DNA of 64,000 nucleotides from Streptomyces sp. HUAS 15-9 (GCF_025642155.1 NZ_CP106798.1:5518001-5582000), one strand, 5' to 3'. Shown: positions 9,046 to 18,600, numbered from the stretch's first letter. Program-made: numbers and translations. Notes: a model not told the origin generated them from the letters alone.

Positions 9046-9060
9046 TTAGATTTCGTCTAA
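9046..9060. promoter_or_regulatory. Inverted repeat TTAGA-N5-TCTAA upstream of the 8573-9007 gene
   Basis: A 15-bp dyad in an otherwise GC-rich stretch, 39 bases upstream of the start codon, near where a promoter would sit. It looks like an operator for a small dimeric repressor. No regulator was identified. Confidence 0.4.
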
Positions 9061-9132
9061 AGTTGAGCCTGTCACGGATTGCGGTCCACCGGCTACGGCG
9101 GGCCGTCCACGGGTATGGCGGGCCGTCTCCGG

Positions 9133-10344
9133 CTACGGCTGGCCGTATCCGTCCAGGAAGGTGCCGATCCGGGTCACCGCGTCGCGCAGGTCCCCGACCG
9201 ACGGCAGCGTCACCACGCGGAAGTGATCCGGCTCCGGCCAGTTGAAGCCGGTGCCCTGCACGACCATGATCTTTTCCTGGCGGAGGAGGTCGAGGACCAT
9301 CTGGCGGTCGTCCTTGATCTTGAAGACCTGGGGGTCCAGACGCGGGAAGAGATACAGCGCGCCCTTCGGCCGTACGCACGTCACGCCCGGGATCTGGGTC
9401 AGCAGCTCGTAGGCGGTGTCCATCTGTTCCTTCAGCCGCCCGCCCGGCAGCACCAGGTCGCTGATCGACTGGCGGCCGCTCAGCGCGGCCACGACCCCGT
9501 GCTGGCCCGGCATGTTCGCGCACAGGCGCATGTTCGCCAGGATCGTCAGACCCTCGATGTAGGAGTCGGCGTGCGCGCGCGGGCCGGAGATCGACATCCA
9601 GCCGACCCGGTAGCCGGCCACCCGGTACGCCTTCGACATGCCGTTGAAGGTCAGCGTCAGCAGGTCGGGGGCGACGGACGCGGTCGGGATGTGCGTCGCG
9701 TCCTCGTAGAGGATCTTGTCGTAGATCTCGTCCGAGCAGACCAGCAGATTGTGCCGGCGGGCGATGTCCGTCAGACCCTTGAGCACCGACTCGTCGTACA
9801 CCGCGCCCGTCGGGTTGTTCGGGTTGATGATGGCGATCGCCTTGGTGCGGTCGGTGACCTTGCGCTCGATGTCGGCGAGGTCGGGCATCCAGTCGGACTG
9901 CTCGTCGCAGCGGTAGTGCACCGCCGTACCGCCGGAGAGGGAGACGGCTGCCGTCCACAGCGGGTAGTCCGGCGCCGGTACGAGGACCTCGTCGCCGTCG
10001 TCCAGCAGGCCCTGCATCGCCATCACGATCAGCTCGGAGACGCCGTTGCCGATGAAGACGTGCTCGACGTCCGTCTCGATGCCGATGGTCTGGTTGTGCA
10101 TGACGACCGCGCGGCGGGCGGCCAGCAGGCCCTTCGCGTCGCCGTAGCCGTGCGCCGTGGAGACGTTGCGGAGGATGTCCTCCAGGATCTCGGGCGGGCA
10201 CTCGAAGCCGAACGCCGCCGGGTTGCCGGTGTTCAGCTTGAGGATGCGGTGGCCGGCCGCCTCGAGACGCATCGCCTCCTCAAGAACCGGGCCCCGGATC
10301 TCGTAACAGACGTTGGCGAGCTTCGTCGACTGGATCACCTGCAT
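9133..10344 (-). CDS. alaA: AlaA-type PLP aminotransferase (glutamate-pyruvate type)
   Basis: Fold-type I aminotransferase, expected to make alanine from pyruvate and glutamate. The 403-residue protein starts MQVIQSTKLANVCYEIRGP, a hallmark of the AlaA group, with KLNTGNPAAFGF, the IINPNNPTGAVY motif, CSDEIYDKI, and the PLP lysine in FNGMSKAYRVAGYRVGW. I take the ATG at 10344; the frame opens upstream to a TTG at 10404 but the extra residues do not look like family sequence. It is transcribed alone, divergent from the small-protein gene at 10471. Confidence 0.85.
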   Translation of the reverse strand: MQVIQSTKLANVCYEIRGPVLEEAMRLEAAGHRILKLNTGNPAAFGFECPPEILEDILRNVSTAHGYGDAKGLLAARRAVVMHNQTIGIETDVEHVFIGNGVSELIVMAMQGLLDDGDEVLVPAPDYPLWTAAVSLSGGTAVHYRCDEQSDWMPDLADIERKVTDRTKAIAIINPNNPTGAVYDESVLKGLTDIARRHNLLVCSDEIYDKILYEDATHIPTASVAPDLLTLTFNGMSKAYRVAGYRVGWMSISGPRAHADSYIEGLTILANMRLCANMPGQHGVVAALSGRQSISDLVLPGGRLKEQMDTAYELLTQIPGVTCVRPKGALYLFPRLDPQVFKIKDDRQMVLDLLRQEKIMVVQGTGFNWPEPDHFRVVTLPSVGDLRDAVTRIGTFLDGYGQP

Positions 10345-10470
10345 GTCCGTGAGCTTACGGCCCGGTAACGCCCCATGGGCCGTGTTTTCCACCACGTGAG
10401 ACAAAGCGTTTTGTGCTGTTATCGCCGGTAGCTGTCCCAGCCGCCCCTCCCGTACCTAGAATTCCCGGCC

Positions 10471-10785
10471 ATGTCCAGCCATCGCCAGCACGGAAACGGG
10501 GCCGACGGCGTGAACGATGCGAACGACGCGAACGGCACGCCCGAGGCGCGCGACGCCCACGAGGCGGGTCCCGTGGACGGTGGGCCCGTCGGCGGTGGGC
10601 CCGCGGGCGGTGGGCCCGCGGTGGTGCCGAACGTCTACCATCCGCAGGCCGCGGCGGCGCCCGCGTACGACGGGTACGCCGATCCGGCGACCGCGCACGG
10701 CTGGCAGAACGCGTACGACGAGACGTGCGAGCTGCCCCGGATGACGGACGAGACGGCCCCGCTGCCGGCTCCCGTCGCAGCCTAG
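10471..10785 (+). CDS. Small Gly/Ala/Pro-rich protein
   Basis: A 104-residue product with a low-complexity Asp/Asn/Gly-rich start and a better-structured core (VVPNVYHPQAAAAPAYDGYADP, then AHGWQNAYDETCELP). No known domain. It ends 4 bp before the GTG of the next frame, whose product supplies a membrane segment. The two may be the front and back of one membrane protein split by a frameshift near 10780, since the downstream frame is open back to 10745. Confidence 0.5.
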   Translation: MSSHRQHGNGADGVNDANDANGTPEARDAHEAGPVDGGPVGGGPAGGGPAVVPNVYHPQAAAAPAYDGYADPATAHGWQNAYDETCELPRMTDETAPLPAPVAA

Positions 10786-10789
10786 CCCG

Positions 10790-11278
10790 GTGGGCGTGCC
10801 GGACAGTGCGCCGCCAGGCGTGCCGACGGGGCCGGGCCGTGCCGCGGCGCGGCGCGCGCGGAGCAGGCGGAGCGCGTCGCGGCGCCGGATCGCGGTGGCC
10901 GCCGGTGCCGTGGGTGCCGTCTCCCTCGCCGTGATCGCGGGGGTGTCCGCCTTCTCGGGGTCCTCGTCGGACGGCCCGCAGGGCCAGGGAGGGCACAGCG
11001 GTTCGAACGCCAAGGACGACTCCGGGTCGCCCACCGATCCGCGGTCGTCCGCCGCGCCGTCCGCCACGGACCCCTCGGACGGCGCGACGCAGGCTCCCGC
11101 CGCCTCCGCGAGCGCGACCCCGAAGGCCTCGGCGAGCGCCTCCGCGAGCGGCGGCACCTCGCCCGCGTCGTCCGCCCCCGCCACCGGCCTCCCGTCGGCG
11201 AGCGCCTCCTCGGGCGGCCAGGACGACCAGGGCGGCCGTCCCGGGCGCGGCTGGGGCCGAACCAAGTACCCCAAGTAG
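10790..11278 (+). CDS. Small membrane protein with Ser/Ala-rich exposed tail
   Basis: A 162-residue product with an Arg-rich stretch, one membrane segment at about residues 34-55 (IAVAAGAVGAVSLAVIAGVSAF) and a long Ser/Ala/Pro/Gly tail. The GTG start lacks a good ribosome site, which supports the idea that it is the second half of the gene at 10471. The tail composition resembles cell-wall-spanning linkers. Function unknown. Confidence 0.5.
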   Translation: MGVPDSAPPGVPTGPGRAAARRARSRRSASRRRIAVAAGAVGAVSLAVIAGVSAFSGSSSDGPQGQGGHSGSNAKDDSGSPTDPRSSAAPSATDPSDGATQAPAASASATPKASASASASGGTSPASSAPATGLPSASASSGGQDDQGGRPGRGWGRTKYPK

Positions 11279-11299
11279 ACGTCTTTTGAGGTGAGTTGA

Positions 11300-11330
11300 G
11301 TATGCGGTCCGCGCCGTGCGGACCGCATAC
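11300..11330 (+). terminator. Terminator hairpin after the small membrane protein gene
   Basis: Perfect 13-bp stem GTATGCGGTCCGC / GCGGACCGCATAC with a 5-base loop, 21 bp after the stop codon. Confidence 0.85.
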
Positions 11331-11432
11331 AACTTCTTGCCGCCATGACGGGCGCCCCTCACAATGCACATGACAAGACAGCAGGCGACCGGAAGATCTC
11401 CGGTCGCTCACGTCTGCAGAGGGGACCCCCAC

Positions 11433-12293
11433 ATGAACAAGCCTCTCCTTGCCACGCTCGCCGCCCTGGTGATCACCGGGGCGGGCATGGCCCCCGCGGC
11501 GGCCGCCACGGCGACGCACAGGACGGCCACGGAGACGAAGAGCGCGGCACCCACACTCAAGGCCGTCAACTTCGCCGGCACCGTCTCGCTCAGCAACTGC
11601 TCCGGCTCCGTCATCCGCTTCCCGGCCTCCGCGGACAGCGACCCGGCGCTGGTGATGACCAACGGCCACTGCCTGGAGACCGGCTTCCCGTCGCCCGGCG
11701 AGGTCATCGTCGACCAGGCATCCAGCCGCAGCTTCGGTCTGCTCAACGCGTCGGGCACGCGGGTCGGGACACTGCGCGCCGGCAAGGTCGCGTACTCGAC
11801 GATGACCGACACGGACGTCACGATCTACCAGCTGACCCGGACGTACGCGCAGATCAAGAGCTCGTACGGGATCAACGCGCTGACGGTGCAGGACACGCAC
11901 CCGACCGCGGGAACCGCCATCACGGTCGTCTCCGGCTACTGGAAGCGGACCTACGCCTGCAACGTCGACGGGTTCGTCTACCGCCTCAAGGAGGGCAGCT
12001 GGACCTGGAAGGACTCGGTCCGCTACACCTCCGCCTGCCAGACCATCGGCGGCACCTCCGGGTCCCCGGTCATTGACAACGCCACCGGCAAGGTCGTCGC
12101 CGTCAACAACACCGGCAACGAGGACGGCGAGCGCTGCACCGACAACAACCCCTGCGAGGTCGACGCCAACGGCAACGTGACCGTCCGCTACGGCATCAAC
12201 TACGCCCAGGAGACCTACAACATCCCGGCCTGCTTCACCACGGGCAACAAGCTGAACCTGAACGCCGACGGCTGCACCCTGCCCAAGCCGTAG
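11433..12293 (+). CDS. Secreted trypsin-like serine protease (S1 / glutamyl-endopeptidase-like)
   Basis: The ATG at 11433, after GAGGGGA, gives a 286-residue pre-protein with a signal peptide (cleavage around residues 24-27, after PAAAA). The catalytic triad is visible: His79 in TNGHC, Asp128 in TDTDVTIYQL and Ser209 in GGTSGSP. The mature domain is about 250 residues with paired cysteines (NCSG, GHC, YAC, SAC, RC/PC and others) suggesting disulphides. The GTSGSP form of the serine loop is closer to the V8/glutamyl-endopeptidase branch than to trypsin proper. Expected to act outside the cell. A longer open frame begins at 11364. Confidence 0.85.
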   Translation: MNKPLLATLAALVITGAGMAPAAAATATHRTATETKSAAPTLKAVNFAGTVSLSNCSGSVIRFPASADSDPALVMTNGHCLETGFPSPGEVIVDQASSRSFGLLNASGTRVGTLRAGKVAYSTMTDTDVTIYQLTRTYAQIKSSYGINALTVQDTHPTAGTAITVVSGYWKRTYACNVDGFVYRLKEGSWTWKDSVRYTSACQTIGGTSGSPVIDNATGKVVAVNNTGNEDGERCTDNNPCEVDANGNVTVRYGINYAQETYNIPACFTTGNKLNLNADGCTLPKP

Positions 12294-12311
12294 CGGGGAG
12301 CGGGGCGGCGG

Positions 12312-13922
12312 TCACACCGGAGTCCGGCGGACCGCCCGCCCCGCCAGTACGTCCGTCCGGCGCCCGTCCTCGATCACGAACCGGCCGTCGACCAGGACGT
12401 GGGGAATGCCGGAGGGCAGCGCGCGCGGCTGCTCGAAGGTGGACCCCGCCGCGACCGTCTCCGGGTCGAACAGGACCAGGTCGGCGCGGTATCCCTCGCG
12501 GACGAGCCCGCGGTCCGGCAGGCGCAGCCGGGCCGCGGGCCGTGCGGTGAGATGGGCGACGCACTCCTCCAGGGACAGCACGCCCAGCTCCCGCACATAC
12601 CGGCCGAGGTAGTGCGGGAAGGTGCCGTACGCCCGGGGATGCGGCTTCGTGCCCTGGAGGATGCCGTCCGAGCCGCCGGTGTGGGCGCGGTGCCGCATGA
12701 TCGCCCGGACGTTCTCCTCGTGGCCGACGTGGTGCAGGATCGTCGAACCGAGCCGGTCCTCGACCAGCAGCCGGCGCGCGGTCGTCCAGGGGGCCTCGCC
12801 GCGCAGCTGCGCCGACTCCTCGACCGTACGGCCGACGTACTCCCCGAGCGCCGGGTCCAGCACGCCCGAGATCTCGATCGTGTCCCAGTCCACGGGCACG
12901 CCGTGGCAGCCGTCCGCGCCGACGACCTCCAGGTGGTGCCGGATCCGCTCGGCGGCCGCCTCGTCGGTGAGCCGGCCGAGGACCGCCTCCGGGCCGCCCT
13001 CGCCCGCCCAGCTCGGCAGCAGCGCGGCGAGCGTCGTGCAGCCGGGGGTGTAGGGGTAGGTGTCGAGGCTGATGTCGGCACCGGCGGCCTGGGCGTTGTC
13101 GAGCAGCGCGAGCAGTTCGGGCGCCCTTCCCTCGTTGACGCCGAAGTTCATGGTGGCGTGGGCGAGATGCAGCGGGCAGCCCGCCTGCCGGGTCAGCTCC
13201 ACCATCTCCGCGTACGCCTCCAGGGCGCCCGCGCCGTACGAGCGGTGGTGCGGGCAGTAGTAGCCGCCGTAGGACGCCACCACCCGGCACAGCTCGGTCA
13301 GTTCGGCGTCTTTGGCGTACATGCCCGGCGTGTAGGTGAGCCCGGACGACATGCCGACCGCGCCCTGTTCCATGCCCTCCGCGACCAGCTGCCGCATCCG
13401 GTCCAGCTCTTCGGGCGTGGCCTCCCGGTCCTCCCAGCCGACGGCGAGCGCGCGGACCGTGCCCTGGGGGATGAGATAGGCCGCGTTGACGGCGATTCCG
13501 CGGTCGAGCCGGTCCAGGTACTCGCCCACCGACCGCCAGTCGAAGTCGACGTCCTCGCCGTACCCGTTCCAGCCGGTGACCGCCCGGCGCACCTCGTCGA
13601 GCGTACGGTCGTCGACCGGCGCGTACGACAGCCCGTCCTGGCCGAGCACCTCCAGCGTCACGCCCTGCGCCGCCTTGGCGCTGTGATCGGGGTCGCGCAG
13701 CAGGGCGAGGTCGCTGTGGGCGTGCATGTCGATGAAGCCGGGGGCGAGGACCAGGCCCTCGGCGTCCAGCTCCCGCATCGCCTGCGGGCGCTGGCAGCCC
13801 GCGGCCGCCGCCTCCTTGACGATCGAGACGATACGGCCGTCGTCGACCACCACATCGGCGCGGTACGAGGGCTCCCCGCTGCCGTCCACCACGTCCGCGT
13901 CCCGGACGACGAGCTGCTCCAC
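12312..13922 (-). CDS. N-acyl-D-amino-acid deacylase (amidohydrolase superfamily)
   Basis: The 536-residue protein has the N-terminal metal motif HAHSD (His67, His69), GLSYTPGMYA-like SGLTYTPG, the LHLAHATM region, TYPYTPG, and the C-terminal composite sheet ending LVLFDPETV...LVDGRFV. These match D-aminoacylase, which removes acyl groups from N-acyl-D-amino acids using zinc. Next to it on the same strand, 30 bp upstream, is a D-threonine-aldolase-like gene, and divergent from both are a PfkB kinase and an IclR regulator. This context fits catabolism of modified D-amino acids. Substrate unknown. Confidence 0.85.
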   Translation of the reverse strand: MEQLVVRDADVVDGSGEPSYRADVVVDDGRIVSIVKEAAAAGCQRPQAMRELDAEGLVLAPGFIDMHAHSDLALLRDPDHSAKAAQGVTLEVLGQDGLSYAPVDDRTLDEVRRAVTGWNGYGEDVDFDWRSVGEYLDRLDRGIAVNAAYLIPQGTVRALAVGWEDREATPEELDRMRQLVAEGMEQGAVGMSSGLTYTPGMYAKDAELTELCRVVASYGGYYCPHHRSYGAGALEAYAEMVELTRQAGCPLHLAHATMNFGVNEGRAPELLALLDNAQAAGADISLDTYPYTPGCTTLAALLPSWAGEGGPEAVLGRLTDEAAAERIRHHLEVVGADGCHGVPVDWDTIEISGVLDPALGEYVGRTVEESAQLRGEAPWTTARRLLVEDRLGSTILHHVGHEENVRAIMRHRAHTGGSDGILQGTKPHPRAYGTFPHYLGRYVRELGVLSLEECVAHLTARPAARLRLPDRGLVREGYRADLVLFDPETVAAGSTFEQPRALPSGIPHVLVDGRFVIEDGRRTDVLAGRAVRRTPV

Positions 13923-13952
13923 GAGCGGTGACCTCCTGGAAGAACGTATGGA

Positions 13953-15218
13953 TCAGAAGAACGTACGGATGTAGTCGACGACCGTCCCGTCCGCCTCGGC
14001 CACCGGGATCAGCTGCCACTTGTCGAAGGACGTGCACGGGTGGGACAGGCCGATGCCCAGCCAGTCGCCGACCTCGATGTCCGCCTCCGGTCCGGTGCGC
14101 AGCCACAGGTGCTGGTCGGACAGGGCGGTCACCTCGATCCCGGCCGCCGGGCGCTCGACACCCTCCCTGCGTACCACCTGGGCGACCGGCAGGTCGAGGT
14201 CGTGGGCGGCGTCCCGCTTGCCCGCGTTGACGAACGCCTCGGTCATCGACGGGCGGGACACCACCTGGGCCCACAGCCGGAACGCGGGCTCCAGGGCGCC
14301 CTCCTCGGGCACCCGGTTGAACGGGGTCTGCTTGCGGTAGTGCACGTCGTCGTGCGAGACGTAGGCGCCCGAGCGCAGCAACTTCAGCACTGGCAGGGAG
14401 AGTTCGGGGATCTCGTCGAACACGTCGGCGACCGCGTCGAACCACTCGCTGCCGCCCGCGCTCACCACGATCTCGTCCGCCCGCGCGAACCGCCCCGCCT
14501 TGTCGAACTCCACGGCGATCCCGGTCAGCCGGCGCAGCCAGGCTCCTACCGACTCCACGGAGGCGCGGGGGACCTGGGCCTCATAGCCCGCCACGCCCGC
14601 CAGGCGCAGCGTCCGCGTGCCCGCCACCGCGTCCGCGACCGCCGCGCAGTCCGCCTCCGTGCGCGCGCCGGTGCGGGCGCCCTCACCCGCGCCCAGCTCG
14701 ACGACGACGTCCAGCGGGCGGGAGGCGCCGCGCAGAGCCGCGTCCATCAGTTCCACCCCGCGCACGGAGTCGACGTAACAGATGAAGCGGAAGGACGGGT
14801 CGGCGTCCAGCTCGGCGGAGATCCAGCGCAGTGCCGCCGCGTCCACCAGTTCGTTGGCGAGGAACACCCGCTCGATGCCGAACGCCCGCGCCACCCGCAC
14901 CTGGTGCGGCAGCGCGAGCGTGATGCCCCAGGCGCCGTGCTCGATCTGGCGCCGGAAGAGCTGCGGGGCCATGGAGGTCTTGCCGTGCGGGGCGAAGACG
15001 AGGTGGTGCCGGGCCGCGTAGGTCTCCATGAGCCTCAGATTGTGTTCGAGGCGCTCGGCGGACAGGGCGAGGACGGGCGTGGTGAAGCCGTCGGTGAAGA
15101 GGTTGCGCCGCTCGGCCGCCAGTTCGCGGACGGTCAGGCCGTCGGCGTCCGGGGGAAGGCCCTTGAAGCGGTGGTCGACCCGTTCCTCGGCCAGGCGGGC
15201 GAGCGCTTCGGTGCTCAT
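13953..15218 (-). CDS. D-threonine aldolase / D-serine dehydratase-like PLP enzyme
   Basis: Fold-type III (alanine-racemase-like barrel) PLP enzyme of 421 residues. The PLP lysine is Lys80 in FAPHGKTS, after TTPVLALS. The C-terminal domain carries SHPCTSFDKW, the His-x-Cys zinc site of D-serine dehydratases and D-threonine aldolases. Homologues are often named amino acid deaminase. It is the first gene of the operon with the D-aminoacylase, so acylase and PLP enzyme would act in series on a D-amino acid. Its start is 191 bp from that of the divergent kinase, and the IclR protein may act there. Confidence 0.85.
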   Translation of the reverse strand: MSTEALARLAEERVDHRFKGLPPDADGLTVRELAAERRNLFTDGFTTPVLALSAERLEHNLRLMETYAARHHLVFAPHGKTSMAPQLFRRQIEHGAWGITLALPHQVRVARAFGIERVFLANELVDAAALRWISAELDADPSFRFICYVDSVRGVELMDAALRGASRPLDVVVELGAGEGARTGARTEADCAAVADAVAGTRTLRLAGVAGYEAQVPRASVESVGAWLRRLTGIAVEFDKAGRFARADEIVVSAGGSEWFDAVADVFDEIPELSLPVLKLLRSGAYVSHDDVHYRKQTPFNRVPEEGALEPAFRLWAQVVSRPSMTEAFVNAGKRDAAHDLDLPVAQVVRREGVERPAAGIEVTALSDQHLWLRTGPEADIEVGDWLGIGLSHPCTSFDKWQLIPVAEADGTVVDYIRTFF

Positions 15219-15409
15219 GGAGCCTCCCTCTCAGGATGGTTGCAACATATGCAACGTTCATTGCGTATGGCGCTGTTCGGTGTCTAGCATCTCGCCGACA
15301 ACCGGGTCAACGGAGCCGCCGCCCGGGCATCGACAGGGGCATCATCCTGGACGCTACTGACGACTCTGTCATCGACTGCACCATCGACTCCGCCGTCGCC
15401 CCCGCTGTC

Positions 15410-16426
15410 GTGGACGTCGTCGCGCTCGGCGAGTCCATGGTCACGTTCCTGCCCACCCGGCCCGGCCGCCTCGCCGACGTCCCCGTCTTCGACCGTGCCA
15501 TCGGTGGCGCCGAGTCCAACGTGGTCTGCGCCCTGGCCGCCGCCGGACATCCGGTGCGCTGGGTGAGCCGGGTCGGGGCGGACGGCTTCGGTGACCACCT
15601 CGTCGAGACGATCGGGGCGTACGGCGTCGATGTCGCCTCCGTGCGGCGCGACCCGCAGCGGCCCACCGGCATCTACTTCCGCACGGCCGGCGACCGGGCG
15701 GGCGGCGACCACGAGGTGGCGTACTACCGCGCCGGATCGGCGGCCTCGGCGATGGCTCCGGGGAACGTGGACCTGGCGGCGGTGCGCGCGGCGCGCGTGC
15801 TGCACCTGACCGGCATCACCGCCGCGCTCTCCGCGGACTGCCTGGAACTGGTACGGGCGCTCACCGCCCCCGGCGCCGGACGGCCGCTGGTCTCCTTCGA
15901 CGTCAACCACCGGCCGGGACTGTGGCGGGACGGTGCCGGGGCACGGGTCCTTCTCGAACTGGCGCGCGGGGCCGACATCGTGTTCGTGGGCGAGGACGAG
16001 GCGGATCGGCTGTGGGGCCTGCACGGCCCCGACGCCATCCGTACGGCCTTCCCCGGCCCCGCGGTGCTGGTCGTCAAACAGGGCGCTGCCGGAGCGACCG
16101 TCCACGACCAGGACACCGTCACCTTCGTCCCCGCCCTCTCCGTCGACGTCGTGGCCGCCGTCGGTGCGGGCGACGCCTTCGCCGCGGGCTTCCTCTCCGC
16201 CACCCTGCGCGGCCTCCCCGTACGCGACCGCCTGCGGCACGGTCACCTCGTGGCCGCCGCCGCGCTCACCGTCCCCGGCGACCTCGCCCTGCCTCCCGCC
16301 CGCGACCACGCCGCCCGGCTCGCCGCCCTGGACGAGGAGTCGTGGGGCAGACTTCGACTCGGCCCCGGCTGGACGCGGGCCGATCGGGTCCCTGATCGGA
16401 CCTCTGAGGAGGCAGTCACCCCATGA
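15410..16426 (+). CDS. PfkB-family sugar kinase (2-keto-3-deoxygluconate kinase-like)
   Basis: Ribokinase-fold kinase. From the GTG at 15410 the product reads VDVVALGESMVTFLP, the usual KdgK start; the frame is open further upstream to 15236 without conserved sequence, and no clear ribosome site settles the choice. Visible motifs are GGAESNVVCALAAAG near residue 40, FDVNHRPGLW, and the catalytic DTxGAGD-type motif, here AVGAGDAFAAGF, with the Asp base. KdgK phosphorylates 2-keto-3-deoxygluconate. In this cluster the substrate could be a keto acid or sugar derived from the D-amino-acid pathway. The stop overlaps the IclR start (ATGA). Confidence 0.8.
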   Translation: MDVVALGESMVTFLPTRPGRLADVPVFDRAIGGAESNVVCALAAAGHPVRWVSRVGADGFGDHLVETIGAYGVDVASVRRDPQRPTGIYFRTAGDRAGGDHEVAYYRAGSAASAMAPGNVDLAAVRAARVLHLTGITAALSADCLELVRALTAPGAGRPLVSFDVNHRPGLWRDGAGARVLLELARGADIVFVGEDEADRLWGLHGPDAIRTAFPGPAVLVVKQGAAGATVHDQDTVTFVPALSVDVVAAVGAGDAFAAGFLSATLRGLPVRDRLRHGHLVAAAALTVPGDLALPPARDHAARLAALDEESWGRLRLGPGWTRADRVPDRTSEEAVTP

Positions 16427-17190
16427 GCCAGACCGTCGACCGTGCGCTGAGCATCCTGCCGCTGCTCGCCGAGGGCCCCGCCGACCTCGGCCGGGTCGCC
16501 GACCGGCTCGGCGTGCACAAGTCCACGGCGTTGCGCCTCCTGCGTACCCTCCACGAACACGGCCTGGTCTACCGCCAGTCCGACCAGCGCTACCGCCTCG
16601 GCGCCCGCCTCTTCGCCCTCGCCCAGGAGGCGATGGAGAACCTCGACATCCGCGAGATCGCCCACCCCCACCTCGTCCGCCTCAACGAGCAGTGCGGACA
16701 CACCGTCCATCTCGCGGTGTACGAGGAGAACGAGGTGCTCTACCTCGACAAGGTGGACAGCCGCTACCCCGTGCGCATGTACTCGCGGATCGGCAAGCCC
16801 GTCGCCATCACCGTCGCGGCCGTGGCCAAGCTGCTGCTCGCCGATCTGCCCGAACCAGAGCGCCGCGCGGTCGCGGAACGGCTCGAATACCCCATGTACA
16901 CGGTTCGTTCAACGCCCAACGCCCCTGCCTATCTAAGGGAGTTGGACAGGGTGCGCGAACAGGGCTGGGCCGCTGACCTCGGCGGCCACGAGGAGTCCAT
17001 CAACTGTGTCGCGGCCCCCGTCCGGGGCGTCGACGGCCGGGTGGTCGCCGCGATGTCGCTCTCCGCGCCGAACGTCGTCGTCACCGCCGAGGAACTCCTC
17101 ACCCTGCTCCCGCTGGTGCGTCGTACCGCGGACGCGATCAGCAGCGAATATTCCGGCCGAACTCCGGTTCAAGACCCCGAACTCCGGTAA
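16423..17190 (+). CDS. IclR-family transcriptional regulator
   Basis: A 255-residue protein with an N-terminal winged helix-turn-helix (residues 4-60, ADRLGVHKSTALRLLRTL) and a C-terminal IclR effector domain (REIAHPHLVRLNEQCGHTVHLAV, then EESINCVAAPV). It is translationally coupled to the kinase by an ATGA overlap, so it probably regulates the cluster, including the divergent D-aminoacylase operon, in response to a pathway metabolite. The reading frame ends normally just before the IS110 remnant. Confidence 0.9.
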   Translation: MSQTVDRALSILPLLAEGPADLGRVADRLGVHKSTALRLLRTLHEHGLVYRQSDQRYRLGARLFALAQEAMENLDIREIAHPHLVRLNEQCGHTVHLAVYEENEVLYLDKVDSRYPVRMYSRIGKPVAITVAAVAKLLLADLPEPERRAVAERLEYPMYTVRSTPNAPAYLRELDRVREQGWAADLGGHEESINCVAAPVRGVDGRVVAAMSLSAPNVVVTAEELLTLLPLVRRTADAISSEYSGRTPVQDPELR

Positions 17191-17204
17191 AGGACTTCCC
17201 AATC

Positions 17205-18600
17205 GTGATGTCAAGCCGCAGCCGTGACGGGAGGTGAACCTTGATAGCACTCTCCGTCACGGATCATCGCCCACAAGACGTTGAGCCTGCGGCGAGCGAG
17301 GGCCAGCAGGGCCTGCTTGTGTCCTTTCCCCTCGCTGCGCTTGCGCTGGTAGTACGCCTTGGAGGCGGAGCATGTCGTGATGCTGACCATCGCCGAGAGG
17401 TACATCGACCGCAGCAGGCCACGGTGGTACCGCTTGGGCCTGCGCAGGTTGCCGCTGACGCGGCCGGAGTCGCGTGGTCTGGGGCCAAGCGGCGAAGCCG
17501 GCCAGTCGGTCGGCGCTGCCGAAGGCGTCCATGTCACCGCCGGTGGCGGCGATGAACTCGGCACCCAGCTTGGTGCCCATACCGGGGAGGCTGCGGATCA
17601 CCTCGGCGTGCGGATGCTCGCGAAACCTGGCCTCGATCAGGGCGTCGAGCTCGGCGATCTCCTCATCGAGGGCCATCACCCCCTTCGCGAGGCGGACCAC
17701 CATGGCGGCGGCCAGCCTCTCGCCGGGCAGCGCAGTCTGCTGGGCTTGCGCGGCTTCCACCGCCTTCTTCGCGAGCGTGGCGGCGCCGCGGACCTTGCGG
17801 TGCTTCAGCCAGGTCTCGATCCGCTTGACGCCGGCGCGGCGGATCGCGGCCGGGGTCTGGTAGCCGGTCAGCAGCGTCACCGGGCCCTTGTTGACCAGGT
17901 CCAGCGACCGTTCCAACGCGGGAAGATCTCCAGCAGTTGAGCCCGCAGACGGTTGATCTGCCGGGTGCGGTCGAAGACCACGTCCAGCCGCCGGGTGGTC
18001 AGAGTGCGCAGGTCGACGGCGATCTCGTCACCGGGCCGCAGCAGCCCGAGGTCCCGGCGGACCCGGGCCTGGTCGGCGATGACGAAGGCGTCCTTCGCGT
18101 CGGTCTTGCCCTCGCCCTTGTAGGTGGCCGAGGCCCGGTGGACCGCCAGGCCGGTGAGGTAAGCCATCGGCTGGCCGTGATTGAGCAGCAGGCCAATCAG
18201 CAAAGCGGCGCCGCCGTGGTTGAGGTCGACGGCCCACAGCACGTCGGTGGATATCGCCAGGACATCGCCGATGAGCTGCAGCAGCTCGGTCTCGTCGTTC
18301 AGGACCCGACGGGACAGCAGACGTTCGCCATCCGCGTTGATCACCACGCAATGGTGGTGTTCCTTGCCGATGTCCACTCCGGCCCAGATCTCGGGCACGT
18401 TCCCCTCCGCCAGCTCGCCATCACATCGATCCCGCAGACGACCTCGCCGACGTTGTCCTACAGCAGCGATCGAGTCGCGTCTCCCAATTGGCGGTCGAGT
18501 CGTCGCGGGGCTCCGGGCGGCCAAGTCCTTTGAGCCGTCGAACCGGCGCTCGCATGACAGCCATACCGAGAACCCCTGGGCCCTCCGATCTTACGAATGA
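17205..18600 (-). mobile_element. Decayed IS110-family insertion sequence
   Basis: The stretch between the IclR and RidA genes holds a single frameshifted IS110-type transposase on the minus strand plus about 200 bp of non-coding sequence upstream of its start (18399-18600). Elements of this family lack clear terminal inverted repeats, so both ends are uncertain by tens of bases. In the family the non-coding sequence outside the transposase gene encodes the bridge RNA that pairs target and donor; 18399-18600 is where I would expect it if this is an IS110-group rather than an IS1111-group member. It separates ridA from the other D-amino-acid genes. Confidence 0.75.
17211..18398 (-). pseudogene. 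IS110-family transposase, two or more frameshifts
   Basis: The GTG at 18398, after GAGGGGAAC, starts an N-terminal DEDD domain (IWAGVDIGKEHHH, then KTDAKDAFVIADQARVR). This frame breaks at about 17915: the next frame resumes with LERSLDLVNKGPVTLL, a one-base loss. It carries the GMGTKLGAEFIAATGG region to about 17490, where a second shift leads to the C-terminal part (SGRVSGNLRRPKRYHRGLL, the serine-containing segment, and ARRRLNVLWAMIRDG) ending at 17211. All family segments are present, so decay is recent or partly due to sequence errors. As read it is non-functional. Confidence 0.85.
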
